Origin: a virus
Virus record (IMG/VR): IMGVR_UViG_3300030116_008367
Span: 1 to 20,182 of that record
Length of the DNA stretch: 20,182 nt
Reading direction: 5' to 3' (one strand)
Shown here piece after piece: positions 1-8,345 of this stretch. The translations under genes and the position numbers were made by a program. The notes under the pieces are model-generated. The model saw nothing but the letters and a program-made list of their open reading frames with translations. It was not told the origin of the DNA and did not search any database. The first letter of the stretch is position 1; each line of letters begins with the position of its first letter.

Positions 1-747
1 CTGAATACCTTGAGAACCTACACCGTTATCTCCTTGTATTCCCTGTTGACCTTGAATACCTTGAATACCCTGAATACCTTGTGCACCATCAGCACCATTA
101 TTACCTTGAAGACCCTGAATACCCTGAATACCTTGCTCTCCTTGAATACCCTGAATACCTTGGAATCCTTGAATACCTTGTAGACCCTGATTACCTTGTA
201 TACCTTGGAAACCTTGAGGACCGAAATCTCCTTGAACACCCTGAACACCTTGAGCACCAGCTCCTTGAATTCCTTGAATTCCTTGGATACCTTGATTACC
301 TTGTGCACCAGTTGTACCCTGAATACCCTGAAGACCTTGATTACCCTGAATACCCTGAACACCCTGAATACCTTGATAACCTTGTCTACCCTGAATACCT
401 TGAGCACCCTGTCTACCCTGAATACCTTGGATACCCTGAATACCTTGAGATGCTTGGTTTCCCTGTGCACCAGATATGCCTTGTATACCTTGATTACCAA
501 ATGTACCTTGACGACCTTGTACTCCTTGTCTACCTTGATTACCTTGTCTACCTTGTGTTCCCTGAACACCTTGAATACCCTGAATACCTTGGCGACCCTG
601 AACACCCTGAACACCTGCAGCACCTATACCTTGCAGTCCTTGTATTCCCTGTGCACCTCTGATACCCTGTTGTCCAGTAGTACCCTGTGCAGCTTGGGTT
701 CCTTGTGTACCCTGAATACCTTGTCTACCCTGAATACCCTGAAGACC
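1..747 (-). repeat. 9-bp tandem repeat tract encoding G-X-Q triplets
   Basis: About 83 nine-base units encode Gly-X-Gln. The commonest unit reads GGTATTCAG or GGTATTCAA on the minus strand. Units differ mainly in the X codon and in wobble bases. Because the repeat contains few stop codons in any frame, long false reading frames appear on both strands. Three places break the triplet phase: near 13-27 (GV before GSQ), near 247-258 (GA before GAQ) and near 613-627 (GI before GAA). The tract continues past the left edge. Confidence 0.9.
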
Positions 748-1893
748 TTGGAAAGTAGCATCTTCAATACTAATCTTTCTAACATTGTCTTGATCAGCAT
801 CATATATTAAAAGTAAATCAGTCTGACCATCAGCACTTGTAGTTAATATTTGATCTGTTATTGCTCTCTTACTTACCCTACCATCAAAAACTGTTGAAGT
901 AGACACACCTGAAACAAATGATCCACCCTCGACAGTCAGATCTGAAGTAGAAACTCCACTACCAATTACAACTCCTGTAGTAAAAGTTGAAACTCCTATG
1001 AAACTTGAGACTCCTGTTACAGTTAAATCTTTTGCCTCTAAAGTTCCATCAACAAATTTTGAATCTCCTTGAACTTCAAATAAAACTTCTGGAAACTGAG
1101 TTCCTATTCCTACTCTATTATTAATATAATCAAACCAGAAGTTATCCGCACCACCAACAGTCGCTGCAGGAGTGTGGTATTGCATCTGTCCAATTGTTCC
1201 ACCTGCACCAGAGGTAACAGCATTTGCAGTTTGCCATTCCATGCCACCAGTAGCAGTCTTAATTAAAAGTTCTCCTGTTGCTCCTGTTCCATCAGTGGAA
1301 TCAATAATAGCACCTGCGATTTTTACATTACCTGCTACATCTAATTCCCATCTTGGAACAGCACTACCAATACCAATATAACCATTGGTCTTACTTGCTA
1401 AGATAGTTCCACCAACACCTATATGAAATACATCTGTTGCAGTCGCAATTCCTGAACTATTAACTAATAAATATGGAGTTCCTGCGAAAGTTCCATCATC
1501 GTTGAATATTATATTACTAGCATTACCAGGTGGAGATATTGTAATTGTAGATATAGATCCAAAATCATTCGCACTTGCTTGAATTATATTACCGACAAAA
1601 TTAAGTTTGTTAATACTATTACCAGTACCAACTAATCCACCCTCATCAAATATTGATATACCTGTTGTTAATATTCCTGAAGGAGCAACTTGCCAATAAC
1701 GATCATATTGTCCACCATTTTCTACAGTAACTAATTGATAGTATTCATCTCTCAGAGGAAGTGTTTTCTCTCCAACAAATCCTAAATTTGGTTCTGTCTC
1801 TTCAGGTGAAAGGTAAACATGACGATCAGTACTTAAACCAGTTAATGGTGTAAGTTTTCTTCTGCCACTTAAAAACCTTTCCTTATTTCCCAT
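1..1893 (-). CDS. Collagen-like tail fibre protein (C-terminus beyond window)
   Basis: The reading frame is open from an ATG at 1891-1893 to the window edge, giving 631 residues with no stop, so the gene is partial. Residues 1-381 look like a phage fibre shaft. They include two G-I-G-(S/T)-x-x-P...V-x-G modules (about 173-193 and 261-280) and beta-rich short repeats such as VTGVSSFIGVSTF (292-304). From residue 383 to the edge the protein is almost entirely G-X-Q triplets (GIQ, GRQ, GNQ, GVQ, GLQ), a collagen-like triple-helix pattern with hardly any proline. It is the last visible gene of the leftward structural unit and starts 1 nt after the 746-residue gene's stop. No clear Shine-Dalgarno sequence is visible. 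By family knowledge such proteins are virion fibres or adhesins that contact the host. The tip domain that would show specificity lies outside the window. Role as a fibre is likely; the receptor is unknown. Confidence 0.85.
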   Translation of the reverse strand, partial: MGNKERFLSGRRKLTPLTGLSTDRHVYLSPEETEPNLGFVGEKTLPLRDEYYQLVTVENGGQYDRYWQVAPSGILTTGISIFDEGGLVGTGNSINKLNFVGNIIQASANDFGSISTITISPPGNASNIIFNDDGTFAGTPYLLVNSSGIATATDVFHIGVGGTILASKTNGYIGIGSAVPRWELDVAGNVKIAGAIIDSTDGTGATGELLIKTATGGMEWQTANAVTSGAGGTIGQMQYHTPAATVGGADNFWFDYINNRVGIGTQFPEVLFEVQGDSKFVDGTLEAKDLTVTGVSSFIGVSTFTTGVVIGSGVSTSDLTVEGGSFVSGVSTSTVFDGRVSKRAITDQILTTSADGQTDLLLIYDADQDNVRKISIEDATFQGLQGIQGRQGIQGTQGTQAAQGTTGQQGIRGAQGIQGLQGIGAAGVQGVQGRQGIQGIQGVQGTQGRQGNQGRQGVQGRQGTFGNQGIQGISGAQGNQASQGIQGIQGIQGRQGAQGIQGRQGYQGIQGVQGIQGNQGLQGIQGTTGAQGNQGIQGIQGIQGAGAQGVQGVQGDFGPQGFQGIQGNQGLQGIQGFQGIQGIQGEQGIQGIQGLQGNNGADGAQGIQGIQGIQGQQGIQGDNGVGSQGIQ

Positions 1894-1894
1894 A

Positions 1895-4135
1895 TTATGT
1901 TGTACTGTTCTCTAGGATACTTGCAAGAAATTCCATTTGTAATGGTGCAACTAATCCACCAGCCTGAGCACCGATTTGAAGAGTTACTGTATTTAATGTG
2001 GTAGCACCTACAGCAACTGAAGTATTGTATGCGGGATCTTTATCTTTTCTTGGATAATATTTTGTAACTGTATTGTTATCTTTATCGCAGGTAAATCCTA
2101 AAGAATCAGTCGCTATCTTAACATTTTTTCCAACCATCAATTTATGAGATCCAATAGTTACTACTAAATCTCCATTCGCAGGATTATATGTTGCATCTGT
2201 TGGTGTATGATATACAATACTTGATATGCCAACATTGACTGTAATAGTATCTGATGTGGTTGATTGAATAGGAATTGAGGTATCATAATATGGATCAGTT
2301 GTTCTTGGATATGCATGTTCTGATCCATGATTATCCATATCACAAGTGAAGACTAGAGAGTTTGTAGCAATCTTAATTGATTCTCCACCTTTCTTCATAT
2401 CTCCAACAGCATTAACCCATGTATGTGGAGATATGTCAGTGGAAGGATAACCATTAGGTCCTAATACCTGAACTTCAAAAGTATTTGTAGTTACGTTAGA
2501 TATAGGCAACCATCTATTATATGCATAATCGTTAACTCTTGGATATGCTTTCGTACTATTACTTCCAACAGACTGACCTACGTTGATTGTAAATGCTGTT
2601 GTTGATGTAACAGTCACAGCAGTGGTTACTCCTGCGATAGGATCAGTCGAACGGGGATAAGGATGAGTTGTTTGATGATTATCTGCGTCGCAAGTAAATA
2701 TTATTGAATCGTTATCAAGTGTAATTGTATCATTGGTTGACATTCCGTGGGCAGAGGCAAATGATAATGTGAGAAGACCTGATGAAGGAACATAGGTTGC
2801 TCCGTTGGGAGTTTTTTGATTACCAGCTTCAGCACCACTTTGAACATTAACTGCATTAGAAGTTGCTGATGTGAATGTATGAATTCCATTACCATAAGTG
2901 CAACTAAATCTTAAAGATTCTGCATCAAATTTTACTCTCTCCCCTGCAGAAAATTGATGATCAGCAATAGTAACAGTCATAATCCCCGTAACAGGACTGT
3001 AATCTGCACTTTGTACAGTTGTTGTTACTCCACTCTTCAAACTATGAGCACCAATATTAAGAGTTAACTGTCCTGTCGATGGTGTATAAGATGCGTTTGA
3101 AACATTGTAATTAACAATAGTTGAAACCCCTACGTTTACAGTGAATGTATCAGTTGTAAATGTTGTAATTCCTAAATTAAATGCATTATATTTTGGATCG
3201 CTTCTTCTTGGATATGCATGGTCTGTTGTGCCACCATCCATTGTACAACTAAAAGTAATACCATCAGTAATAATTCCGACTGTATTTGCAGTCGTTAAAC
3301 CATGAGATGCTTTTGTAATTACTAAGTTTCCATTTGATGCATCATAAGTAGCTCCTGTAGGAGTTACATTACCACCACCAGTAACTTTTACTGCTCCTGT
3401 TTTCGCACTTACGAATGTATGCGTATAGTCACCACCCTGAATGACTGCTCCATCAGTCGCACGTACAAACTTATGAGTATAATTTCCACCAGCTATTATT
3501 GAACTGGTTGCTGCACTAACAAATGTATGAACAGAATTACCAACATAAGTATGTGGATATCCAATAGCACCACCAATATTAGCAGAGAATGTTTTTGATA
3601 TACCTACATCATTAACAATGGTATCAACAACATATGATTGTTGTGGATCTGGGAAGAAGTTAGTAGTAATACCTGTACCACTAGGACATTTGAATTCTAA
3701 TCCAGATAAAGTTATTTCCTGTCCAACAGGGAAATTATGCGGTGTTAAAGTTGTAACCGTTACAATACCACTTGGTTCATCATAGACTGCACCTGTAACT
3801 GATACTATACCAGTCTGTTTTGCATCGACATATATCTCATCTACTTTTATTGCATCCTTTTCTAATACTAAACGACCATCAATAAGAACAACTGCATCAT
3901 TTGGTGGTATTTGTATATCTCTTATAATACGAGTATCTCTAAAATTTCCTGTGCTTCTTGAAGTTCTTCTATGCCAGAATGTTACTGCAGGATATGTCGC
4001 TGCAATACCAACGTTTGATACTTGAGCAAACAAAAGAATTGAAGAAACTCCCGTAGGAACCTCATAAAGTTTCTGAGGACCTGGTGCTACAGGAACTGCA
4101 ACTGTTAAAAACTTATTGACTGGTGCGACTGCCAT
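1895..4135 (-). CDS. Virion structural protein with tandem beta repeats (746 aa)
   Basis: I recognise the overall type but cannot name a T4 counterpart. Residues 1-105 form a compact N-terminal domain (KLYEVPTGVSSILLFAQVSN at 22-41; IPPNDAVVLIDGRLVLE at 76-92) of a kind I associate with cyanophage virion proteins, perhaps the attachment domain. The rest is repeats. Each unit has A-x-Y-x-P-x-x-G-x-L-x-(V/L)-T, then a hydrophobic S-(I/L)-x-F-(T/S)-C segment, then a D/N/H-rich stretch, YPR-x-x-DP-x-Y and TVNVG. Units or partial units begin near residues 117, 262, 347, 376, 446, 586 and 647. Residues 203-250 hold a second repeat, H-(T/K)-F-V-(S/R)-A, three times. The ATG lies 1 nt after the stop of the 1402-residue gene, and a weak GAG lies about 8 nt upstream. 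Probable fibre or baseplate decoration, shared operon with the other fibres. Confidence 0.8.
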   Translation of the reverse strand: MAVAPVNKFLTVAVPVAPGPQKLYEVPTGVSSILLFAQVSNVGIAATYPAVTFWHRRTSRSTGNFRDTRIIRDIQIPPNDAVVLIDGRLVLEKDAIKVDEIYVDAKQTGIVSVTGAVYDEPSGIVTVTTLTPHNFPVGQEITLSGLEFKCPSGTGITTNFFPDPQQSYVVDTIVNDVGISKTFSANIGGAIGYPHTYVGNSVHTFVSAATSSIIAGGNYTHKFVRATDGAVIQGGDYTHTFVSAKTGAVKVTGGGNVTPTGATYDASNGNLVITKASHGLTTANTVGIITDGITFSCTMDGGTTDHAYPRRSDPKYNAFNLGITTFTTDTFTVNVGVSTIVNYNVSNASYTPSTGQLTLNIGAHSLKSGVTTTVQSADYSPVTGIMTVTIADHQFSAGERVKFDAESLRFSCTYGNGIHTFTSATSNAVNVQSGAEAGNQKTPNGATYVPSSGLLTLSFASAHGMSTNDTITLDNDSIIFTCDADNHQTTHPYPRSTDPIAGVTTAVTVTSTTAFTINVGQSVGSNSTKAYPRVNDYAYNRWLPISNVTTNTFEVQVLGPNGYPSTDISPHTWVNAVGDMKKGGESIKIATNSLVFTCDMDNHGSEHAYPRTTDPYYDTSIPIQSTTSDTITVNVGISSIVYHTPTDATYNPANGDLVVTIGSHKLMVGKNVKIATDSLGFTCDKDNNTVTKYYPRKDKDPAYNTSVAVGATTLNTVTLQIGAQAGGLVAPLQMEFLASILENSTT
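1970..3787 (-). repeat. Diverged tandem protein repeats in the 746-residue protein
   Basis: Six or seven units of roughly 70-100 residues occupy residues 117-722. The best conserved part is F-(T/S)-C-x-x-D/G followed by (H/Y)-x-YPR-x-x-DP, seen at 295-315, 480-500, 596-616 and 681-701. Units near 347 and 376 are shortened. The repeats are diverged at DNA level, so they are not recent copies. Confidence 0.75.
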
Positions 4136-4136
4136 A

Positions 4137-7100
4137 TTATCTCAATGCTAGTATTAATGGTGTAACTTCTGCTTGGATTGCCCTACTGAAATCTCTACCT
4201 CTGATTGTTGAAGTTGTTTGATCAATTGTAATACCTTCACCAATTTTGAAGTTACCAGCTTGGTCGGTACTTGTAAATGGTATTTGAGCACCATTAGTAG
4301 CAACAACTTCGTTTTCAGGAATAGGAACTCCACCCTGAAAGGGGTTCGCTCTATTTATATTGACACCCGTACCGACATATTCAAAGGAGTGTGAACTGGT
4401 TAATATTCTACTGATTCTAAACATTTCAGCAGTTACACCAACTCCAACACTATAAGGTATAAACTGATCAAGTGTTACTGTTGTAAGACCGACTGTTGGT
4501 GTAGGTTCCGTTGCTTCAGCAACAGTAAAGTATATTGGTTCTGTTACAGCAGTTGCTATTCCTCCTCCACCACCACCGATTGAAATTACTAATTCTTCAT
4601 TAGGTAGATAGTTCCTACCTTCATTAGTAACATCAATTGAAGTAATCGTTCCTGCAACACTAACATTTGCACTTGCTTCAGCAGTAATTCCTTCAGGTCC
4701 GCCAGGAGATGAAATCGTAACTGCAGGTGGTGCTGCCTGACTATATCCACTACCACCATTTAATATATCAATTTTTCTCAAAGATCTTAGAGGTGCAGTA
4801 AGTATTCCTGTAGCAGTTGTATCATCATAATCTGAAAGATTAATCTTAAAGAATAATGCTTGTCCGTTATATGGTCTTCTATAATTACCTATAGTATCTG
4901 CAACTCCTGTTAGAGTTGTTGTATCAGAATCTCCTCCGACTGTTGCTACTGTTGTTATACCCGTAAAATCAATTCTACCAACACCATCAGCAACTAATCC
5001 AAAGTTACCAAAGGAAGAGTTTGAGTTTGTTAGGTCGCAAGATCCACCAGTATTACAGAATATAGCAATATCGCTATTAATAGTGAATATAGAAACTAAC
5101 TGTGCATATGCGTTGTTAGTAATAGAAACACCAATACCATTTTCATTATACTGAGTAAATGAGTCGCAAACCATAGACTTCAAATCTTGTCCTGGATTTA
5201 CTGCTCCAGTAAATGCTGATCCTACATGATCTCCATCAATCTTCATACCAATACTATCAGTAATAAAGTTTGTACAGTTTCTAATATATGGAGACCTCCA
5301 TCTACCACTAGGACCTTCATTAGCAGGACCAATATCCAAACATCCTGATCTTGCACTGCCAACTCCTGCAGGGGGAGGGAATGCTACACAACCACCAGTA
5401 ATTTTTATTGGTGCCAAATTATCTAATGGATCTTGACTGTATGCAAAGTTTAGATTTTCAACAAGACACCCTCTTCTAACATAGAAGATGTCATCATCAT
5501 TCTGCGGATATATTGTAACCAAACGAAGGTCTTGTCCAGTTACACTAACATCAGTCCTTAAACCAATTGGATTATTTTCTGAATATACACCAGATCTTAC
5601 GTAAATTGTATCTCCTTGTTGTGCAACAGCAGCTGCACCACCAATAGTTAACTTTGCGTCTCCCTCTGTTCTACCACTATTAGCATCGTTTCCAAACTTA
5701 GAAACATAAATTATATTTTTAGAATCTCCACCTCTTGGTGCCCAAACTACTTTGCTATCTGGGTAAGTTACTGTTGGTGCAGCAGTAGTTCCTATACCAA
5801 TAATTGAACTGGTAATTCCAATAAGAGTATTAATTGCAGAGTATACGTTTGCACATCCCTCTGGATCATGATTACTATTTCTAGCAGAATCTGGTAGTAC
5901 TGTTTGATCAATTACTTGTGCAGAGAATAATGAATATGAATCAGTTCTAGTGTCTGGTAATCTTGTTAAACCAACACCAACAGTTACAATTCCAACTAAT
6001 GATGTTACAGATGCAACTTGATCAATACGGGTTGCAGGAGATCCTATTGTTATCTGAGTGTATATGTTAAGTGTGCCAGTTACTTTTGCAACAGTATTAT
6101 TTCTTATAACATCATTTACAATCGCAAGCATTTGATTGTAACCATACAATACTTCAGTTTCCTCTCCTGCTACGAATCTTCCATCAACATAATATCTGGT
6201 AGCATCATAAACTCTATCATTACCACTGAATGATAGATTATACATTACAGCATCTAATACTTGTTTAACATCATCAATACAAGCTTGTGATCCACCTGTA
6301 ATATTATGAGATGGATAAGTTGCTAATATTCTATCTACTGTTTCTGCAGCAATAAATTCTTTATTGACTTCAATCAATCTTGAACATAAAGCATATTCAG
6401 TATTGATTGCAGGTATTTGATATGATCTTGGATATGGAGCATTATTAATAACATACTTTGCTACATTAGAAGCATAATTGACTGCAGTTGAAGTTGCATC
6501 TTTAATTGAATATCCATTAGTATCTGTACCAGTGATATGCAATAAAGTATTTCCATTGTAATAAGATAATCCTGCACCAACACTCTGTTCATTACCACCT
6601 CTTGTTATATCATTTGCAACAGAATATAAAATTGATTTTATGTCATCTCTACAGTTTCTATAATTAGATGTTGTTAGAGAAAAACTAGGGGTTAGATACT
6701 CAGTGCTTGTAATAAATCCGACTGATTCTGCAGCAATAAAATCAGCATTTTGTCTGAGTAACGCAGCTGCATCAAAGAATCTAGGTGCTATCAGTCCAGT
6801 TGTACCAACACCGACTGATGCAAAGACTGATTTAGGAACTCTTACACTTTCACCAGTAGTGGTTGAATTGAATCCAACATTATTATCAGAATCATATACT
6901 GCACCTTGGTTAAAGAATACATCTTTATTATTAAATTCAATATCTCTTGATGGTTGATTAGTTCCAAAACCAACAGATCCTATACCAGTGGTTGTAATAA
7001 CTGAACCATCAGGACCTACTTTTAATGTTCCTTCAAGAGTTGAGTCTCCATCCACATTCATTGCAGAATCGAAATCAACATCATTGTAGACATTTAACTG

Positions 7101-8345
7101 ATCCTGAAGGATTGTGTTCTGAGCAACATTTAAAGTATTTTGAAGAATGGTAGCACCACCAACAGTAAGTTTTGCTTCTAGTAATGCATCATCTTCTACT
7201 GTTAACTTATCTTTGAAAGTTGCAGCAGCACCAACTTCCATTGTACCAAAGATTGTTGCTGAAGTTCCAACTTGTAAGTTTTCTGTAATTGATGCACCTG
7301 CACCAACATCAAGTCTGTTCTCTAATGTAGATACACCTACAACTCTTAAAGATCCAGCTATGGTAGTAGCAGATCCAACAAATAATTGTCTTTCAAGTAG
7401 TGTTTGTCCTTCAACAAACAATTCATTTTCAAATGTTACGATTCCATTTTCAGTTACAGTAAAATCATCTTCTATGGTTGTTATACCTGTTACCTTAAAC
7501 CTAGAATCTACAGTAGAACCTGCACCTGTTGCAAAAAATCCGTCAGTAAATTCTGCCCTCTGGAAGAAACTGGAGAAACCCAATACAATAATATCTCCTT
7601 GGAATCTGGATATACCTTTAACATGAAGATGATTTTGTGGAAGTGTAAGACCGATACCAATGTATGAGTTAGTTACAAGTCCCGCAGGTCTCTTTTCCCA
7701 AAAGGTTCTAATTGCAATGTCTGCAATGTTAGGGTTATTTGGATTTACAGAACCTTCTACTAATTCTTTTAGAGATCCACCACCACTGGTAATCAAGTTT
7801 AAACCACGGAATGATGAAGTACCTACAAGAGTCTCTTCGTTATAAACAAAAATACCTTCACTGAATGAAGGTTCAAATTCTACCCATTTTACACCTTGAG
7901 CATCTTTTGTTAGGAATGCTCCTAAAACACCAGGATTATTAGTTGAGTCATATAAGTTGGCACTCAATCTCATGTCGCCAACAACATCTAATCTCCTTGT
8001 TGGATTTAATGTTCCTAAGCCTAATCTACCATCACTTTCTCTTATTATTAAACTTGCACCCTCTGGGTTTCCGTCTTCGCCACCAACTCTAAAAACATCA
8101 GTAACAGTTAATATTCCTACCTGTAACTCTTCTAATTCTTGATCAAAATTTACCGCACCTTTAAATGTACTAATACCATTAAAGATAGCATTACCTGCTA
8201 CATTAAGATCTCCAAATTCATTATCGTCTCCATCAAAATCATAATATAATTTACCAAAAACATAAACGTCTTTATAGAACTTTGCGTCCTCGTTTTGTAT
8301 CGTTGGTTTTCCAATTATAGTTAGATCTTCTCTCTGTTCTTCCAT
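4137..8345 (-). CDS. Large tail fibre / beta-helix structural protein (1402 aa)
   Basis: This is a modular virion protein. Residues 1-105 are an unassigned N-terminal region. Residues 108-245 hold G-(L/I)-G-x-x-x-P...(L/H)-x-V-x-G fibre modules. Residues 285-450 carry short repeats (LRVVGVSTLENRLDVGAGAS type) expected to form a trimeric beta-helical shaft. Residues 531-740 contain two copies of an F-I-A-A-E-(S/T)-V...C-x-D-D-(I/V)-K module. Residues 870-1130 (KNIIYVSKFGNDANSGRTEG, then GDTIYVRSGVYSEN) look like a right-handed parallel beta-helix of the pectate-lyase or tailspike type. Residues 1186-1268 form a G-x-G-Y module, and the C-terminus ends in DQAGNFKIGEGITIDQTTST (1361-1380). The start ATG overlaps the previous stop (TGATG), with AGGAGGT 11 nt upstream. 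It may bind or cut host surface glycans, but no catalytic residues can be assigned. No T4 gene name is justified. Confidence 0.8.
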   Translation of the reverse strand: MEEQREDLTIIGKPTIQNEDAKFYKDVYVFGKLYYDFDGDDNEFGDLNVAGNAIFNGISTFKGAVNFDQELEELQVGILTVTDVFRVGGEDGNPEGASLIIRESDGRLGLGTLNPTRRLDVVGDMRLSANLYDSTNNPGVLGAFLTKDAQGVKWVEFEPSFSEGIFVYNEETLVGTSSFRGLNLITSGGGSLKELVEGSVNPNNPNIADIAIRTFWEKRPAGLVTNSYIGIGLTLPQNHLHVKGISRFQGDIIVLGFSSFFQRAEFTDGFFATGAGSTVDSRFKVTGITTIEDDFTVTENGIVTFENELFVEGQTLLERQLFVGSATTIAGSLRVVGVSTLENRLDVGAGASITENLQVGTSATIFGTMEVGAAATFKDKLTVEDDALLEAKLTVGGATILQNTLNVAQNTILQDQLNVYNDVDFDSAMNVDGDSTLEGTLKVGPDGSVITTTGIGSVGFGTNQPSRDIEFNNKDVFFNQGAVYDSDNNVGFNSTTTGESVRVPKSVFASVGVGTTGLIAPRFFDAAALLRQNADFIAAESVGFITSTEYLTPSFSLTTSNYRNCRDDIKSILYSVANDITRGGNEQSVGAGLSYYNGNTLLHITGTDTNGYSIKDATSTAVNYASNVAKYVINNAPYPRSYQIPAINTEYALCSRLIEVNKEFIAAETVDRILATYPSHNITGGSQACIDDVKQVLDAVMYNLSFSGNDRVYDATRYYVDGRFVAGEETEVLYGYNQMLAIVNDVIRNNTVAKVTGTLNIYTQITIGSPATRIDQVASVTSLVGIVTVGVGLTRLPDTRTDSYSLFSAQVIDQTVLPDSARNSNHDPEGCANVYSAINTLIGITSSIIGIGTTAAPTVTYPDSKVVWAPRGGDSKNIIYVSKFGNDANSGRTEGDAKLTIGGAAAVAQQGDTIYVRSGVYSENNPIGLRTDVSVTGQDLRLVTIYPQNDDDIFYVRRGCLVENLNFAYSQDPLDNLAPIKITGGCVAFPPPAGVGSARSGCLDIGPANEGPSGRWRSPYIRNCTNFITDSIGMKIDGDHVGSAFTGAVNPGQDLKSMVCDSFTQYNENGIGVSITNNAYAQLVSIFTINSDIAIFCNTGGSCDLTNSNSSFGNFGLVADGVGRIDFTGITTVATVGGDSDTTTLTGVADTIGNYRRPYNGQALFFKINLSDYDDTTATGILTAPLRSLRKIDILNGGSGYSQAAPPAVTISSPGGPEGITAEASANVSVAGTITSIDVTNEGRNYLPNEELVISIGGGGGGIATAVTEPIYFTVAEATEPTPTVGLTTVTLDQFIPYSVGVGVTAEMFRISRILTSSHSFEYVGTGVNINRANPFQGGVPIPENEVVATNGAQIPFTSTDQAGNFKIGEGITIDQTTSTIRGRDFSRAIQAEVTPLILALR
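6126..6755 (-). repeat. Internal duplication in the 1402-residue protein
   Basis: Residues 531-605 and 659-740 align as two copies. They share FIAAE(S/T)V, then a single cysteine (C565, C689) followed by DD(I/V)K and a helical stretch (ILYSVANDI against VLDAVMYNL), then G(G)N and a YY motif near the end. The second copy has a longer tail. DNA identity is low, so the duplication is old. Confidence 0.65.

Noticed and set aside
1-747. CRISPR-like array
   Set aside because: Units are 9 bp, contiguous and in-frame coding, with no spacers.
18-810. Long frames in other phases on both strands over the collagen-like tract
   Set aside because: They are low-complexity shadows of a 9-bp repeat that lacks stops in most frames; the real frame is the G-X-Q one, which continues a 381-residue non-repetitive N-terminus.
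4352-4359. Exact T4 late-promoter box TATAAATA on the minus strand
   Set aside because: It lies inside the 1402-residue gene, 217 nt before the next start, and encodes part of NINRA. Several such 8-mers are expected by chance in 20 kb of AT-rich sequence.
7147-7667. Two rightward frames (159 and 87 codons) opposite the beta-helical shaft
   Set aside because: They are reverse-strand shadows of repetitive fibre sequence with no ribosome site or motifs.
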